Source: Lepidurus packardi (taxonomy: Eukaryota > Arthropoda > Branchiopoda > Notostraca > Triopsidae). From it: a stretch of DNA of 64,000 nt. The stretch covers positions 96,612-160,611 of the forward strand of contig JAKZAN010000009.1 in assembly GCA_023053545.1 (NCBI GenBank). Direction: 5' to 3'. Of the stretch, positions 10,129-21,009 are shown piece by piece. Position 1 is the stretch's first letter. Each line of letters starts with the position of its first letter. The notes below the pieces were generated by a model that saw only the letters and a list, made by a program, of their open reading frames with translations, was not told where the DNA came from and did no database searches. Both the position numbers and the translations under genes were made by a program.

Positions 10129-12615
10129 ATGCAAGGGGGCGTAGCCTTCATACGGGGTTTCTATTTGACTAGTACGCCATCTGTTGTTAGCCACGCTAAC
10201 ATTGCCTATCCTCTAGGGAAGCAGCGGTGTCCCCATCTATTATCGGAAAAAATCCTGGAACATGTGTATACCGGGGCCTTAAGGAGGCAATTTTTTATGC
10301 AGAACTTTAATTATGTCGCACCGGTTGAATTAAAAGCTTCGACAAGTAGTTCTTACCATTATGTTCCTATTAGTGAAACCCTTCGAAGTCTGTTAGGTCA
10401 AGAATTAGTCCAGAGGTCGCTTGATAACAATTGTCCTGTTAACAAATTAGAAGACGTGATTTCTGACGTTTCTGATGGACTAGTATTTCAAGCTCTTCCA
10501 CTGGAACGACAAAAGGGGATCCATATTCTCCTTTATACTGATGCATTTGAGGTTGTTTGCCCGATTGGCTACGCTGTAGCTAGGCATAAAGTTTTAGGTG
10601 TCTATATGGTTATAGCCAATTTGCCATACGACCTAAGATCTAGTGTCGAACAAATCCAGCTCGTGCTTTTGATAAAGGAGCAAGACTTCGATGTAATGAC
10701 TCATTTGGGGAAACTTATTCAAGATCTTCTGAAATTAGAAGCTGATGGCTTTCTTGCTAACGGTGTGGTGTATCCCGTTACCTTGCTCGCTATTTTAGGG
10801 GACAATCTTGGGAGCCATACGATTGGCGGATTTGTTGAAAGCTTCTCTCACAACGAGTTTTACTGTAGGTTTTGCCTGGGTACTAGAAATGAGCGAGCTA
10901 CCTTGGACATAATTAAGACTTCATCATTACGGACGAAAGAAAATTATGAGGCATCTTTAGAGCAACTTTTTGACCAGCACAGTAAAGATGGAATCAAGTT
11001 CAGTTCACCGTTCAATCAGTTAAATTATTTCCATGTCTGCAATCCAGGATTGCCGCCCTGCATTGCGCACGACCTTTTCGAAGGCATAGTCGCATATGAT
11101 GTGCCTCTCTTTCTGAAGCAATTCGTTCGCATGGGCTGGTTCTCGAAAAAAATTTTAAACGACAAGATAGAAAATTTCAAGTACAAAGAATTGGACAAAA
11201 GGGATGCTCCAAGGCCCATTAATTTTCAGAAAGCGAGATTAGCCGGTAATGCAATTTCTTTGCGCAACTTTTTACGGTTTTTGCCAGTTATTTTAAGGAA
11301 ACGGATAGTAGATTTTGACGACAAAACTTGGCGTGCGTTAATGCAACTGAAGAAAATTGTTGAACTCTGCAGCGCGCCTTCGATTAGAAAACAACAACTG
11401 ACACAGCTGAATATGACTATTCATGAGTATATGTACGCTCGATTGACATTATTTCCCAACGTCCCTTTACGTCCTAAGCATCACTTTGTCTGCCATTATC
11501 CAAGGCTTATAGAGCAACTAGGACCGCTAAGCAAATTGTCAACCTTAAGATTTGAAACGAAGCACTCTTTCTTCAAGAATGTTATTCGTGCAACAGGAAA
11601 CTTCAAAAACGTAACGAAAACGTTGTCAGAAAAGCATCAGCTTCTTCAATCTTACTTGCATGATCATGGTCTGTATGCACCCCAAACCGTATTAACTGGT
11701 AATTTCGAATCCTTAAACGCAGACTTTGTTAACCAAACTCTGCCTGCTAACGAGACCCAATGGCTCACAGGGAACAGTGTTGTTCTGCATGGTACTATGT
11801 ATAAAACAGGAATGTGGTTAGCAGTTAGGAAGTTCGACCCTAATTTAGAGCATGTTTACTTCGGCAAAATATGTTCAGTTTTTGTTTCTGAGTGTTTAAG
11901 TAACACGTGCTTTGAGCTAGATGAGATTTTGTTCTTTTGGGTGGAAGAGTTTGGAATGTACACATTAGACACTACTGGCTCTGGGAGTAAGAAAATCGTA
12001 CTTCACAAAGACCTTCTAGATTACAGTCCGTTACACACCTACCCAACAATTAACGGGGAAATTATTATACTCCCTAAGGGTGCGTTCCAATTGGCGGCTC
12101 AACCCGGGTTGACGTGGGTTTTCAACCCGGGTTCCAGAACTCGCCTGTTTCAATTGGCCAAACTCGGGTTCAAAGCGGAGTTTGGGGAAGTGTTGTTCGA
12201 CTCCACTTTGGATCAGGGTTGAACACAGCAGAAGCGAGTTGGGGGACGTTTCGCGTCTGGGTGCTAGGTGGAGTCGTGGTTCCATGTATACAAAACAAAG
12301 CTTTTCAAGCATTTTCACTCTTTTCGTTTACAATTATACTATCTTATTGTATCATCACATAAAAATATATTTTTTAGAAATATTATCCTTTCCTTAAATT
12401 TTCACTTTTAAATTTTAAATGAAGTAGTATTGTATCATTGAGTGCAATACAGCGATTCATTGTCTCTGATTACAAGTTATATCGATTCCAACAATAACCC
12501 GATTGAATAGTACATGTGCCTATTGGGACGCGGGTTTACTCAGCCCGAGTCCGGAAAACTCAACTCCCTAGTCGAGTTCGCAATTGGAACGCACCCTAAG
12601 ACATCTTACATTTAG
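10129..12615 (+). CDS. EnSpm/CACTA-like transposase, interrupted by a MITE near its stop
   Basis: A long open frame (10129-12222) encoding the transposase type that in animals is often adjacent to a SAM-domain gene. Visible motifs: LLYTDAFEV (candidate first catalytic Asp), a conserved NLPYDLRSSVEQIQL stretch, ILGDNLGSHTIGGF (second Asp), a Cys pair in FYCRFCLG, NPGLPPCIAHDLFEG, and RFETKHSFFKN (candidate Glu). A Harbinger-type MITE (12078-12596) sits eight codons before the original stop: with the MITE and one TAA copy removed, the frame ends ...ILPKTSYI at a TAG at 12613-12615; with it, about 48 foreign residues replace the last five. The start is uncertain; an upstream exon may exist. Its partner is the SAM gene 12864-14610, and the CACTG terminus at 15701-15705 supports the superfamily. 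Superfamily assignment is by recognition, not by search. Confidence 0.7.
12078..12596. mobile_element. PIF/Harbinger-like MITE, 519 bp
   Basis: Perfect 16-bp terminal inverted repeats (GGGTGCGTTCCAATTG and its complement) flanked by a 3-bp TAA duplication (12075-12077 and 12597-12599). The G-rich terminus and TAA target duplication fit PIF/Harbinger. It contains several copies of an AACCCGGGTT-like motif and no coding capacity of its own. Inserted in the last codons of the CACTA-like transposase. Confidence 0.85.
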
Positions 12616-12863
12616 AAGGATACATCCCCCAAGTCCGAAATAAAGACTTCTATAACGGCGTGTCCTGAAAAGCGGATTTCCCGCTCGAACCAATCGAGTT
12701 TTCGGGTGTGCTGCTTAATTAGTGAGTGCTTTAATTGTACAAAAAATTAATCTTTAACGGCATTTGTTAAATGAAGCCCCACTGTACCTACGAAAATTAA
12801 ATTTTATAATTGTAGTAATTAGCAAGTTAAAATTACGAAAGTTAAATCTTAGAAAAGTGAATA

Positions 12864-14610
12864 ATGCGTGTTTTGTATAGTATGGAGTCTTTTATAAAAG
12901 GAGCGCTCCCCGGGCTGACAAGCGAAGTACTAACCATGCTGGAGGAAAAGTTAGGGGAACTTGGAGTTGAAGACATAAGCGATTTGCGACTTATAGAAGA
13001 TTTGAATGTGTTAATTCCTCCGCTCAAACTGATCCAAGGTACGAAACTACGTATGGCAGCTCAACAATTAAGTGAGTAAGTGGGACAAAGGGAACATGTA
13101 GTAATGTTTATTTGATTAGCTGTTAGAGACAACACGGATTTTGTTCAATCGTATGGTGGCAGTTCGGATGCCCAACCTAGCACCTCGTCCGCATCTCCTA
13201 CTGACGATCGTACGCATACCGACTGGCTTGCGGAATTCAAAATTCCGTGGAACAAATGTAGCCCCCAAGTCTTAGAGGCATGCTATCAGGGGAAAAGAAT
13301 AATGGAAGAAGGAGTAACCCGTCAGTTTGTGAGAGATTTAGCCTATCAAATAGAGACGAAATGCAAAAACCCGTCCTTCTCAAGCATTAAACAAATCGCA
13401 CTCCAGATTGCGAAAAAATTCCCTTTAACGTTCAGCGATCTCCCGCCCGGTCATGTTACTGTCCCTGAAGGATTTCATAAGTGTGATGTTCTGGCTAAGT
13501 CCATTTATAACCGTATGCATAACGAACTGAGGAAGTCAAATACGGGCCACGAAAAAAGACATTCCGCTCCCAAAACGAAACTTTCGGTCCACACCACACA
13601 CGGTTGTAAAGATTTTAACCCAGAGATGCCGGAAAATGAAACGGTGGCGAGCCAGGAGGCGAAAAAGAACGAATTAAAACAGGAGTATTTGTTTCGAAGG
13701 CCGGACGAAGAAAGAGTGGGTCAGCTAATGGGTGAAACCTACTGGGCCCAGCGTAAAATGATTGAAGAGCAGGAATCTCGTGTTTCTTACGCCACGATGA
13801 AGACTGAATTTCCGTTCCTGTTTCAAGTGAGGTACAAGGCGTTTTTTATCACGTGTTTGCATTGTATTAATTATTTTGGTAACAGGTACATGTTTGGCCA
13901 TTTAGAAAGACTTCTGCAAAAGACCGACCTGCTTGCGTCTGCGTATAGGAAGTTGGAATGCGAATCCAAATTTGTATGGTATATTGCACAGGAAGATGCA
14001 AAGAAAAAGTTGTCCTGTCTAGAAATACGTGAGATGTATGAGGAGGTCAAGCTCTACAATGCAGTGAACCCCGACTTATCCGGCGCAATTCACGGCTGCG
14101 TCCCTCTTATTGGTTGCATATTCAGAGAGCCCATACGCGAGCTGTTTATCGTGGCTGACGTAAATAACTTACTTATTTTGCTTCATATAAATAGTGTATA
14201 TACTTAGGATTTCGAAACTGCTATACCAAAAATGCCTTGCAATCCGTGCGTTATTGCAATAGGAGAACGATTGCTACAGGCCAACAATTACATTGTCGCA
14301 GTTGAGAAGGAGCGTATAAGGGAATGCTCAAATTTGAAGGAGGCCACCCTAGCAGCTTTTGCATTATACTTTGTCTTTTGGCTTCAGTATCCATCGAAAA
14401 TGCAGGCAACTATGGAATTTCTTGAAAGGTAGTTCAATTAAGTTAATATTACCCATAACTATAAAAAAATAATAATTATTTTTTTACAGGGATATCTTCC
14501 AGATTGATGATGTACGAGGAACGAAAGCAGCGAAGAAGAAAACTGTGACGCGTCATGTGAAGCTTGTGAGGTACGACAACAAGAAAGCGGAACATCCTTC
14601 CATGCTATGA
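12864..14610 (+). CDS. SAM-domain protein (SAMD3-like), CACTA-associated
   Basis: Five exons inferred by eye: 12864-13071, 13120-13831, 13886-14159, 14208-14428, 14490-14610. All introns are GT...AG, 48-61 bp, and the sum (1536 nt) gives one continuous frame of 511 residues. The N-terminus (MESFIKGALPGLTSEVLTML onward to about residue 70) reads as a sterile alpha motif domain with the typical long helix before PLKLIQGTKLRMA. A linker rich in Ser/Pro/Thr and then a region typical of SAMD3-like proteins (TDWLAEFKIPWNKC; ETYWAQRKMIEEQ) follow. An alternative start is Met at 12882. Such genes often accompany animal EnSpm-type transposases; a role as DNA- or protein-binding partner is inference. 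No frame lesion was seen, although the linked transposase carries a MITE. Confidence 0.78.
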
Positions 14611-14730
14611 GATTCCTTCGACTATGGATTTGATTACTATGAGTGTTTTCTTTGTTATTAGAATTATGTTCCCCACGTTTTGTAAACAGAAATATGTTAT
14701 ATGGGTATTTCAACTTCGAAACTGTCAAAC

Positions 14731-14863
14731 TGCTGAGCACCTTTAACTGACAAACAGCCTTAGGACTTAGATTCAAAATTCCTTTTTTTCCTTAGCCCGG
14801 GATGAGAAAACAAAGGAATTTTGAATCTAAGTCATAAGGCTTTTTGTCAATTAGGTCTCAGCA
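14731..14863. repeat. 60-bp-arm hairpin
   Basis: Arms 14731-14790 and 14804-14863 are nearly complementary (a core of ACTTAGATTCAAAATTCCTTT on one side matches its complement on the other) around a 13-bp loop. It lies just after the SAM gene, and may be a nested foldback MITE or a structured end of the CACTA-like element. Confidence 0.7.
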
Positions 14864-15705
14864 TTGTACAATATTTTGTTCTTTTCCCCAAACCTATAAA
14901 TTCCAAAGAAAGAGAACAGTCTGAAAGATAGCCGCCCATTTAGTTTACAAGTGTTAATGAGTTTGCATTTGGACCAAATATTTGCCACAAAAATCCACAA
15001 TAATGGATTCGAAAATACAAATTATGTTGTTATCTTACAACGCACAAAGCAAGCAGATTTACAATATTAATGTAAAGAATACAAAAAACTTTCGTATAGT
15101 AGTTTTAAAGCTACACCCGTAATTTAATTATTATTTTTTGCGAAAACACAACAGAATCTCGTAAAAGTACGGTTTCACTGGGTAAATCTACATCAGCTTC
15201 TTGTAACAAATAAAAGTACGATTTATTGTAAAATAGCAAAATGTGCACTTAACAGGGTTACAATTTTTTTTTGTGATTTTACATTAAACCATGTGGGCAA
15301 TTTTACAGAAGTGATCGTGAAATCTACAAAAATCTACATCAGCTGCTTGTAACAAAGAAAACAAAGATTTATTGTAAAATAGCAAAATTTGCACTAAACA
15401 GGGTTAAAATTTTTTTTTTGATTTTACATTAAACCAAGTGGTCACTTTTACAGAAGTGATCGTGAAATGTACAAAAAATATTAGTAGTAGAAGTTACAAA
15501 CACTAATCATAAAAAAATAAAAAGTTTTTGTTATGTTGTTACGGCGTATTTTTGTAGATTTACATGGGTATTTGTAAAAGGTTTTATAAAAACTTTAGTA
15601 TTAAGTTTAACGAACTTCATAGTAAATTTCTGTAGAAGAAAAAGTTTGTGTTAAAAATTATGCACAAGAATTTTGTTGTAAAAAAACATTATTTTTTTTA
15701 CAGTG
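14864..15705 (+). repeat. Subterminal repeats and right terminus of the CACTA-like element
   Basis: AT-rich stretch without genes. It holds two direct copies of a ~150-bp block (about 15186-15335 and 15336-15475; both contain GATTTATTGTAAAATAGC and GGGTTA.AATTTTTTTT), and many TTTACA/TTGTAA motifs. It ends in TTTTACAGTG (15696-15705), the complement of the CACTGTAAAA terminus typical of animal EnSpm/CACTA elements. The matching left end was not found upstream. Confidence 0.6.
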
Positions 15706-16591
15706 CATCCATCTCAGTGTCAGTCACACATAATACTACCATCGAGGAAGTTCTAACCTTTAATTTATCAAAAAAAAAGGATTGTTACTAACTGAAAAAA
15801 ACTTACATAACAGTAAAGTGAAGTTAGTCTGAAAAAAAATCGAATTAGTCGTGAATGGGTCAAAATAAGAACTTGATCTTATAAGATATTGATCTCAAAT
15901 CACACGTAAATAAGTGCAAACGTTAAGAACAGAAGTAACGAGAATCTCGATTGCAAATCACAACCACCATATCAAAGCTTAACGGGCGCAACGTAAGTAA
16001 TTTTGTTACACATTCTCCTTGTACAGTCATGAGCAAAAAAAACTGCTCAGGCAAACCACAGAAGTCCAATTAAGCCTCGTTAGGCTGGTTTACCTTCATT
16101 AAAAGGTATACCTTCATTGAAGGGAAATCAGCCTAGAGAGGCCGAGTTAGCCCCCTGTGGTTTTGCCTGAGCAGTTTTTTTTGGCTCATGACTGTACTTA
16201 CATTCATTTTAACCACCATAAACAGCACAAAATCATCAACAAACAAACTTACACTACAATTAGAAATTCTCTCTTATTTTAAAGTCACATGTAGCACCTT
16301 TTACCTATACCCATCAACCATCCACTGTCCTTAACATTTTTGCATTCTTTCTACAACTAACCTTCCTACCTAATTAAAATTACCTTCAATACAAATACAG
16401 TAACAAAGTTAAACAACTATAACCCTCATCTTCATACACCCAAACGAGATACCTTATTTATTTTTAACAACTTAGCCATATTTAATGTTAACTGACGTCA
16501 AAAAATACCGCAAAAGTAAATAGCTATAACTCTACGTAGCTACCATCTACGCTACCTAAACATTCCTTTTCTCTTCCTACTACCTCGCCAA
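15706..16591. other. No gene; contains one MITE
   Basis: AT-rich, becoming A/C-rich and G-poor on the + strand after about 16200, like the other Helentron-type noncoding stretches. Apart from the MITE at 16024-16194 nothing was recognised. Confidence 0.4.
16024..16194. mobile_element. Tc1/mariner-like MITE, 171 bp
   Basis: Near-perfect ~40-bp inverted repeats beginning CAGTCATGAGC, flanked by TA on both sides (16022-16023 and 16195-16196). CAGT termini and a TA duplication fit Tc1/mariner. No coding sequence. Confidence 0.85.
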
Positions 16592-16903
16592 CAGTGTTTC
16601 TCATCTTTTCCAAAAGATAAGATAAGATAAGATAAGATAAGATATTTTTGATATCTTTGGCATATCTTTCATCTTGATGTGAAATTTGAAAAAAAAATGG
16701 TATCTTTATCTGTTTCTGATTAATAAAAGTAGAAAAAAGATAAAAGATAAGATAAGATAAGATAAGATAAGATATTTTTTAAATTTTTTTCCATCTAGCG
16801 TTACAATTTTGTTGTTCAAAGTCACGGAATGACTTTGAATAAAATTTCGTAGCCTAGTGAGAGCTGTTTTTTTCTAAGCCAGCGCTCGGGCTCACATTCT
16901 CTC

Positions 16904-17146
16904 TTGGATGGCGCAGTGGAATCCACGAAACCACTTGGCTATTGGAAATGTAATCGAGCTCGATTCCCTATTCTCAGTGGAATCGCTCGAGACGCTATTT
17001 CTGTGGCAGCATCTTCGGGATCTATTGAGCGCAATTTCAGTGTTGCCACTGACATTCTTTCCTCGAAGCGCAACAATATCAAGCCCGACCTTTTCTCAAA
17101 ATTGATGCTGATAAAATGCAATGCAAAGTACCTTAACGATATCTAA
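16904..17146 (+). pseudogene. hAT transposase C-terminal fragment
   Basis: An 80-residue frame covering the hAT C-terminal dimerisation region: FPILSGIARDAISVAASSGS, then IERNFSVATDILSSKRN and LFSKLMLIKCN. This is only the tail of a transposase (full proteins are 500-700 aa), so the host element cannot mobilise itself. Orientation matches the element. Confidence 0.85.
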
Positions 17147-17223
17147 TTTATTAATACTGAATTACCTCACTGAGGTAACCTCACCTCAGGTAACCTATTA
17201 TTCCTGCTAAACAAAAAAAAACG

Positions 17224-17586
17224 AAACGAAAATGTCCTGTCTGTGCTCGCTATAATGCTCGTTCCTTTAGTGAACCTACCGGTCTTCTTTCTTTTGATCG
17301 ATGTACAGCGTCTATTCCATTTGAAGTATGCGGAGTTGATTTTGCTGGCCCAATAATCATTCAGCAGGAAGTTTCATTCAGCAATAATCATTCCCGCGTG
17401 AAATCTTATATTTGTCTTTTTACGTGTGCAACCACCCGTGCTGTACATTTGGAGCTTGTGTTAGACATGAGTGCCTTTTCTTTTATAAGCGCTTTCAGAT
17501 GTTTTATTTCTCGACGAGGTAATACACTAGTGGAACTCTTAAAACCAACAGTTGTTCGGATTCAACATAACATTTACCTCAGGTAA
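17224..17586 (+). pseudogene. BEL/Pao integrase fragment captured in the hAT element
   Basis: One open frame with CPVCARYNA, CGVDFAGP (first catalytic Asp region of a BEL/Pao integrase core) and CATTRAVHLELV, stopping soon after ISRRG. The remaining core and C-terminus are absent. The fragment is bracketed by direct copies of CCTCAGGTAACCT (about 17184 and 17577), which may be part of the capture junction. Without transposase coding around it, it is cargo. Confidence 0.8.
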
Positions 17587-17854
17587 CCTCACCCCTCACT
17601 TGGAAAATACAGAAAAGTGTCTCTTAAAATTTGCATTTTTATATAATTATCTTATCTTATATCTTATCTTTTAAGATTTTTTATTGGGGCAAAAACATCT
17701 TATCTTATCTGGGTTTTTTTAAGATAGTATCTTTATCTTAAGGTTTTGAAATAAAAAAAAAGTATCTTTTATCTTTATCTTATCTTTTTTATTTTAAGAT
17801 AAGTTATCTTTATCTTTTCTCTAAAAAAAAAAGATGAGAAACACTGCTCGCCAA

Positions 17855-18555
17855 TAGCCAAACCTAAACTGGTTTCAATAAATATTGGAGACTTAAAAAG
17901 GCTACAACCCTCCTTATTTATCCAACCTACCTCAAGTCTCTTTATCTTTTTTTCTGCAATCTACCCTAGCTAAACCTAAACCGTATTCAGTAAATATCGA
18001 AAAGTTAAACGGCAAACCCTCACCATCCACTCTCAGACAGCTTTCCTTTTTTAACCCTACAACTTAGCCTACCAAAACTTAAACTGACTTCAATAAATAA
18101 AAAGTTAAACAGATTTAACTCTACCTATTATCCACTCCACCTCAGCTCAGTTATCCTATAAGTATAATTCCACTAAATAACTATAATTCCTCTCCACATA
18201 GATAGAAATATAATTTTTATCATCAAACGCAGTACAAGTCGAACATTAAGAACTTCAACAGAGAATCCACATAAAAATAGTATACACAACCAAAACCTCT
18301 CCATTCGTTTTGATTACATAAGTAAGACAAATACAAACAAAGAAAAAAATATTCTGTTTATACAAACTAACCACTTATGACTGTCTTGTCGAACATTTTG
18401 TTTTTTCATTGACTTCGCAAATGAAAAACCTTCCATAAACAAACAACAAACAACATAACATTTACACAAAAAAATGTATAATACTTCTCATTTAATCCAC
18501 CCCGGACATAGGTCCGGCATCTATCTTTCTATACTAGGTGCTGCTTCCCTCAAAA
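17855..18555 (+). other. G-poor noncoding leader upstream of the RPA gene
   Basis: A/C/T-rich + strand without open frames of note, similar in texture to 4748-6174, 16200-16591 and 27838-28750. Likely 5' noncoding part of the Helentron-type element that carries the RPA gene; this rests on composition and neighbourhood. Confidence 0.4.
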
Positions 18556-19704
18556 ATGACTACGCCAATTGCTACAGGATTCATCCAAGAAGTCAGTGGT
18601 CTAAGAAACAGCATCTCGCCCTCTAAATCCGGTGACAAAATCAATAAACACTTCCGCTTCTTCCTTCAAACTTCCGAAACCACACATGAAGAATGCATTT
18701 GTTTTGCCGAAGGAGCTTACTCCAGGATACACCGCTATGAAAATACGAAGACTCCTGTAGAAATCTATCCACCACCAAAACCCCAGCAACAACCAGGAAT
18801 TTCAAACCCAAGCAAGCATGCAAGATACGATATCATAAAAATATCACACGCGGTTCAGATAAAAGAATGCAAAAATCCTCCTCAATATCCCTTTACGAAG
18901 AGAACACTAGTGGATGGTACAATTCAAGATTGCTTCACTTTCAATCAGCGATTCCGCATAAAAGTCACGGTGACAAACATAATTCAAGCAGAAAGTGCAA
19001 AAGCCCACAAGATAGTCAAAATAGCGGATCATTCTGCCCAAAGTCATTTCTGCTTATGGCCAAATCAAACACACGAGCTTGAAGTAGGATGCACATATTT
19101 CATAACAGATGTTAGAGCCAATGAAGATTTTAACAACATCACACTAACACAACACTCGGAAGTAAGCAAAGTAAATTCACCCACTACTCCAACAATTGCT
19201 CCAACAAATGAAGAATCCCCCAAAACGGAATTATCACACTTCGACTACACCAGTGTGTCACTCGTTCACTCTTGCATTGCGTGTAATAAACCCCTCGACA
19301 ATCCGATTGCAACTGGCAAGCTCACAATCACTTGTTCAAGCTGCCACCGTACACAACTCGTTAAACACATCACTCGCACACTCCAAGTCAAAGTCGGATA
19401 TTTCGACTCCAAAAGCACAATGGATATAGACATTCCACAATGTTCAGTCACCAAATTGCTCAACATTCTAGGTAAAACCGACATCCTTACCGAAGAATTG
19501 ATTGAAATAGTAGAAGCCACATTGCTCACGGAAGGCGACTTTCTGTACGAAGTGAATTTGAATACTCATCAAGTAACAAATATTACACAAAAACAATCAA
19601 CTCAATATTCTTCCAGTACTGATGAACCCAACAATATCGATAATAATTTCAATCTTGATAACTCTTCCAACATTGATGCTAGTAAGTCTTCCGACAACTA
19701 TTAA
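18556..19704 (+). CDS. Helitron-type RPA1-like single-stranded DNA-binding protein
   Basis: 382-residue protein starting MTTPIATGFIQEV. It shows two OB-fold-like segments: one near residues 8-65 and one near 125-200 (RIKVTVTNIIQAES, FCLWPNQ, YFITDVRANEDFNNITLT), typical of RPA1 DNA-binding domains. Then comes a C4 zinc module (CIACNK ... CSSC) in a third OB-like segment as in RPA1 domain C, and a low-complexity Asn/Ser tail. RPA-like proteins accompany many plant and animal Helitrons and are thought to bind single-stranded intermediates. No RepHel gene is contiguous with it here, so it may be a separate, partly decayed Helentron. The frame is intact. ATG at 18556 is preferred over upstream non-ATG codons. 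Confidence 0.8.
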   Translation: MTTPIATGFIQEVSGLRNSISPSKSGDKINKHFRFFLQTSETTHEECICFAEGAYSRIHRYENTKTPVEIYPPPKPQQQPGISNPSKHARYDIIKISHAVQIKECKNPPQYPFTKRTLVDGTIQDCFTFNQRFRIKVTVTNIIQAESAKAHKIVKIADHSAQSHFCLWPNQTHELEVGCTYFITDVRANEDFNNITLTQHSEVSKVNSPTTPTIAPTNEESPKTELSHFDYTSVSLVHSCIACNKPLDNPIATGKLTITCSSCHRTQLVKHITRTLQVKVGYFDSKSTMDIDIPQCSVTKLLNILGKTDILTEELIEIVEATLLTEGDFLYEVNLNTHQVTNITQKQSTQYSSSTDEPNNIDNNFNLDNSSNIDASKSSDNY

Positions 19705-19875
19705 AGTGTTCAACAGATAAATGTTGTATTTTGAATGTATTCATTTCTACAAGACAAGACAAGAATTGCTTAAATTTCCGAAACAATACTGAAAACATTT
19801 AAGAATTTTCTATATCTAATCAATGGAAGGATTACAATGGAATCCTACTGATATATCATTTATGAAAGTTTCTCC

Positions 19876-20104
19876 TCAACTTAGAATTTTAATATTATAA
19901 TATTAAAATTCTAAGTTGACGAAATTTAATATGTACACAATACGGTATGCCGCATTGTGTATTTTCTATATCTTTTCTATATCTTACGTATTTTCTATAC
20001 CAAATCAATAGAACAATTCCAATACAATCCTAGTGATATATCATTCCTAAAACCTTCTCCTCAACTCAGAATTTTAATATTATAATATTAAAATTCTAAG
20101 TTGA
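19876..20104. repeat. Tandem 185-bp unit with 44-bp palindromes
   Basis: A perfect 44-bp palindrome centred on TATA (19876-19919; half-site TCAACTTAGAATTTTAATAT) recurs 185 bp downstream at 20061-20104 with one mismatch. Each is followed by a second near-palindrome (ACACAATACGGTATGCC...GTGT). The pair lies ~180 bp after the RPA stop and could form cruciforms. Confidence 0.85.
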
Positions 20105-20147
20105 CGAAGTTTAATACACAATACGGTATGCCACATTGTGTATTATC

Positions 20148-20275
20148 CTAAATTCTATTTTTGCTTCGTTCCCTGTTTTCTTGAAGCTTTTTCTTTGCAT
20201 CATTTCATATACTAAATTCTATTTTTGCTTCGTTCCCTGTTTTCTTGAAGCTTTTTCTTTGCATCATTTCATATA
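20148..20275. repeat. 64-bp tandem duplication
   Basis: CTAAATTCTATTTTTGCTTC... starts at 20148 and again at 20212, identical over the unit through CATTTCATATA. No coding meaning seen. Confidence 0.85.
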
Positions 20276-21009
20276 TTTTCTAAGCTTTTATTCGATGGCT
20301 TAGCCTTTACAACCTCTCAATCTATGAATATCTTTTATAACCCTGTTAATTCTACTGTCCTGTTCATTCTACCGCCAATTTTCGAAAAGACGTGCGATAA
20401 ATTACACACCATTCAATAATTTGAGAATAATCTATTTTGAAACCATCTATAACAATTACGCAATGCCTACCTAAATCAAGAGAAAAATATACCCTGTGTA
20501 TGTGTAAAACACATCAAAGCTTTGCACTGCTTTATGTGTTATGTAAAACACATAAAACTTTGTATAAAACACATCGTATTCCTTTGTTTGATCAACGTGC
20601 AATACATAATCGGATATAAACGTTCTTACTCTACATTTTGATTTCTTCCATTAAGTTCTTAAATTACCTAAATAATCCTTCTAGAATACCTAGACTTTTC
20701 CCTGATCTGCTTTTCCCGTTCCTTGAACATTATTTCGTTTGTTTCTCTGGCTATTCGATTAACTACAGATAGAATCAACCGGCATACATCTTTCCACGAC
20801 CACGACTCTCGAGACCGTTCAGCCTGGGTTATACTTCGCGTCAGCCGACCTGTAACTGAAGTGTCGTGCTGGACAATCAGTTCCGCTTGTATTACTATTT
20901 GATGATAACCTTTAGCATTATATAACCAATATCTTATCAATTAATCAATGCACTGTAGATTTTAAGACCGTACCTTTCCTTCTGATCCTTCAATCAATTG
21001 TGCTTGGCA
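20276..21009. other. No gene recognised
   Basis: AT-rich. A 90-codon minus-strand frame (20668-20940) has no recognisable domain; it is recorded as unsupported. AAAACACAT motifs recur at 20505-20575. Confidence 0.35.

Larger units (their letters stand above)
16592..17846 (+). mobile_element. Nonautonomous hAT element with GATAA arrays and captured fragments
   Basis: Inverted termini CAGTGTTTCTCATCTTTT (16592) and complement (to 17846), with a perfect 8-bp target duplication CTCGCCAA (16584-16591 and 17847-17854), as expected for hAT. Subterminal regions are packed with GATAAGATAAG at the left (about 16615-16645, 16740-16775) and its complement at the right (17640-17825). Inside are a hAT dimerisation-domain fragment and a BEL/Pao integrase fragment. 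Total 1255 bp. Confidence 0.9.

Noticed and set aside
10255..10290. A possible TTAA element terminus (GTGTATACCGGGGCCTTAA) inside the CACTA-like transposase, matching 40798-40819.
   Set aside because: The match is only about 20 bp, the protein frame reads through with plausible transposase sequence (HVYTGALRRQFF), and the conserved GCCCATAAG block beside other such ends is missing.
16615..16775. GATAAGATAAG arrays as an ordinary microsatellite or CRISPR-like repeat.
   Set aside because: They sit symmetrically inside TSD-confirmed hAT termini in inverted orientation; there are no unique spacers of constant size.
20668..20940. Minus-strand 90-codon frame.
   Set aside because: No domain, no splice context and no repeat copy to support it.
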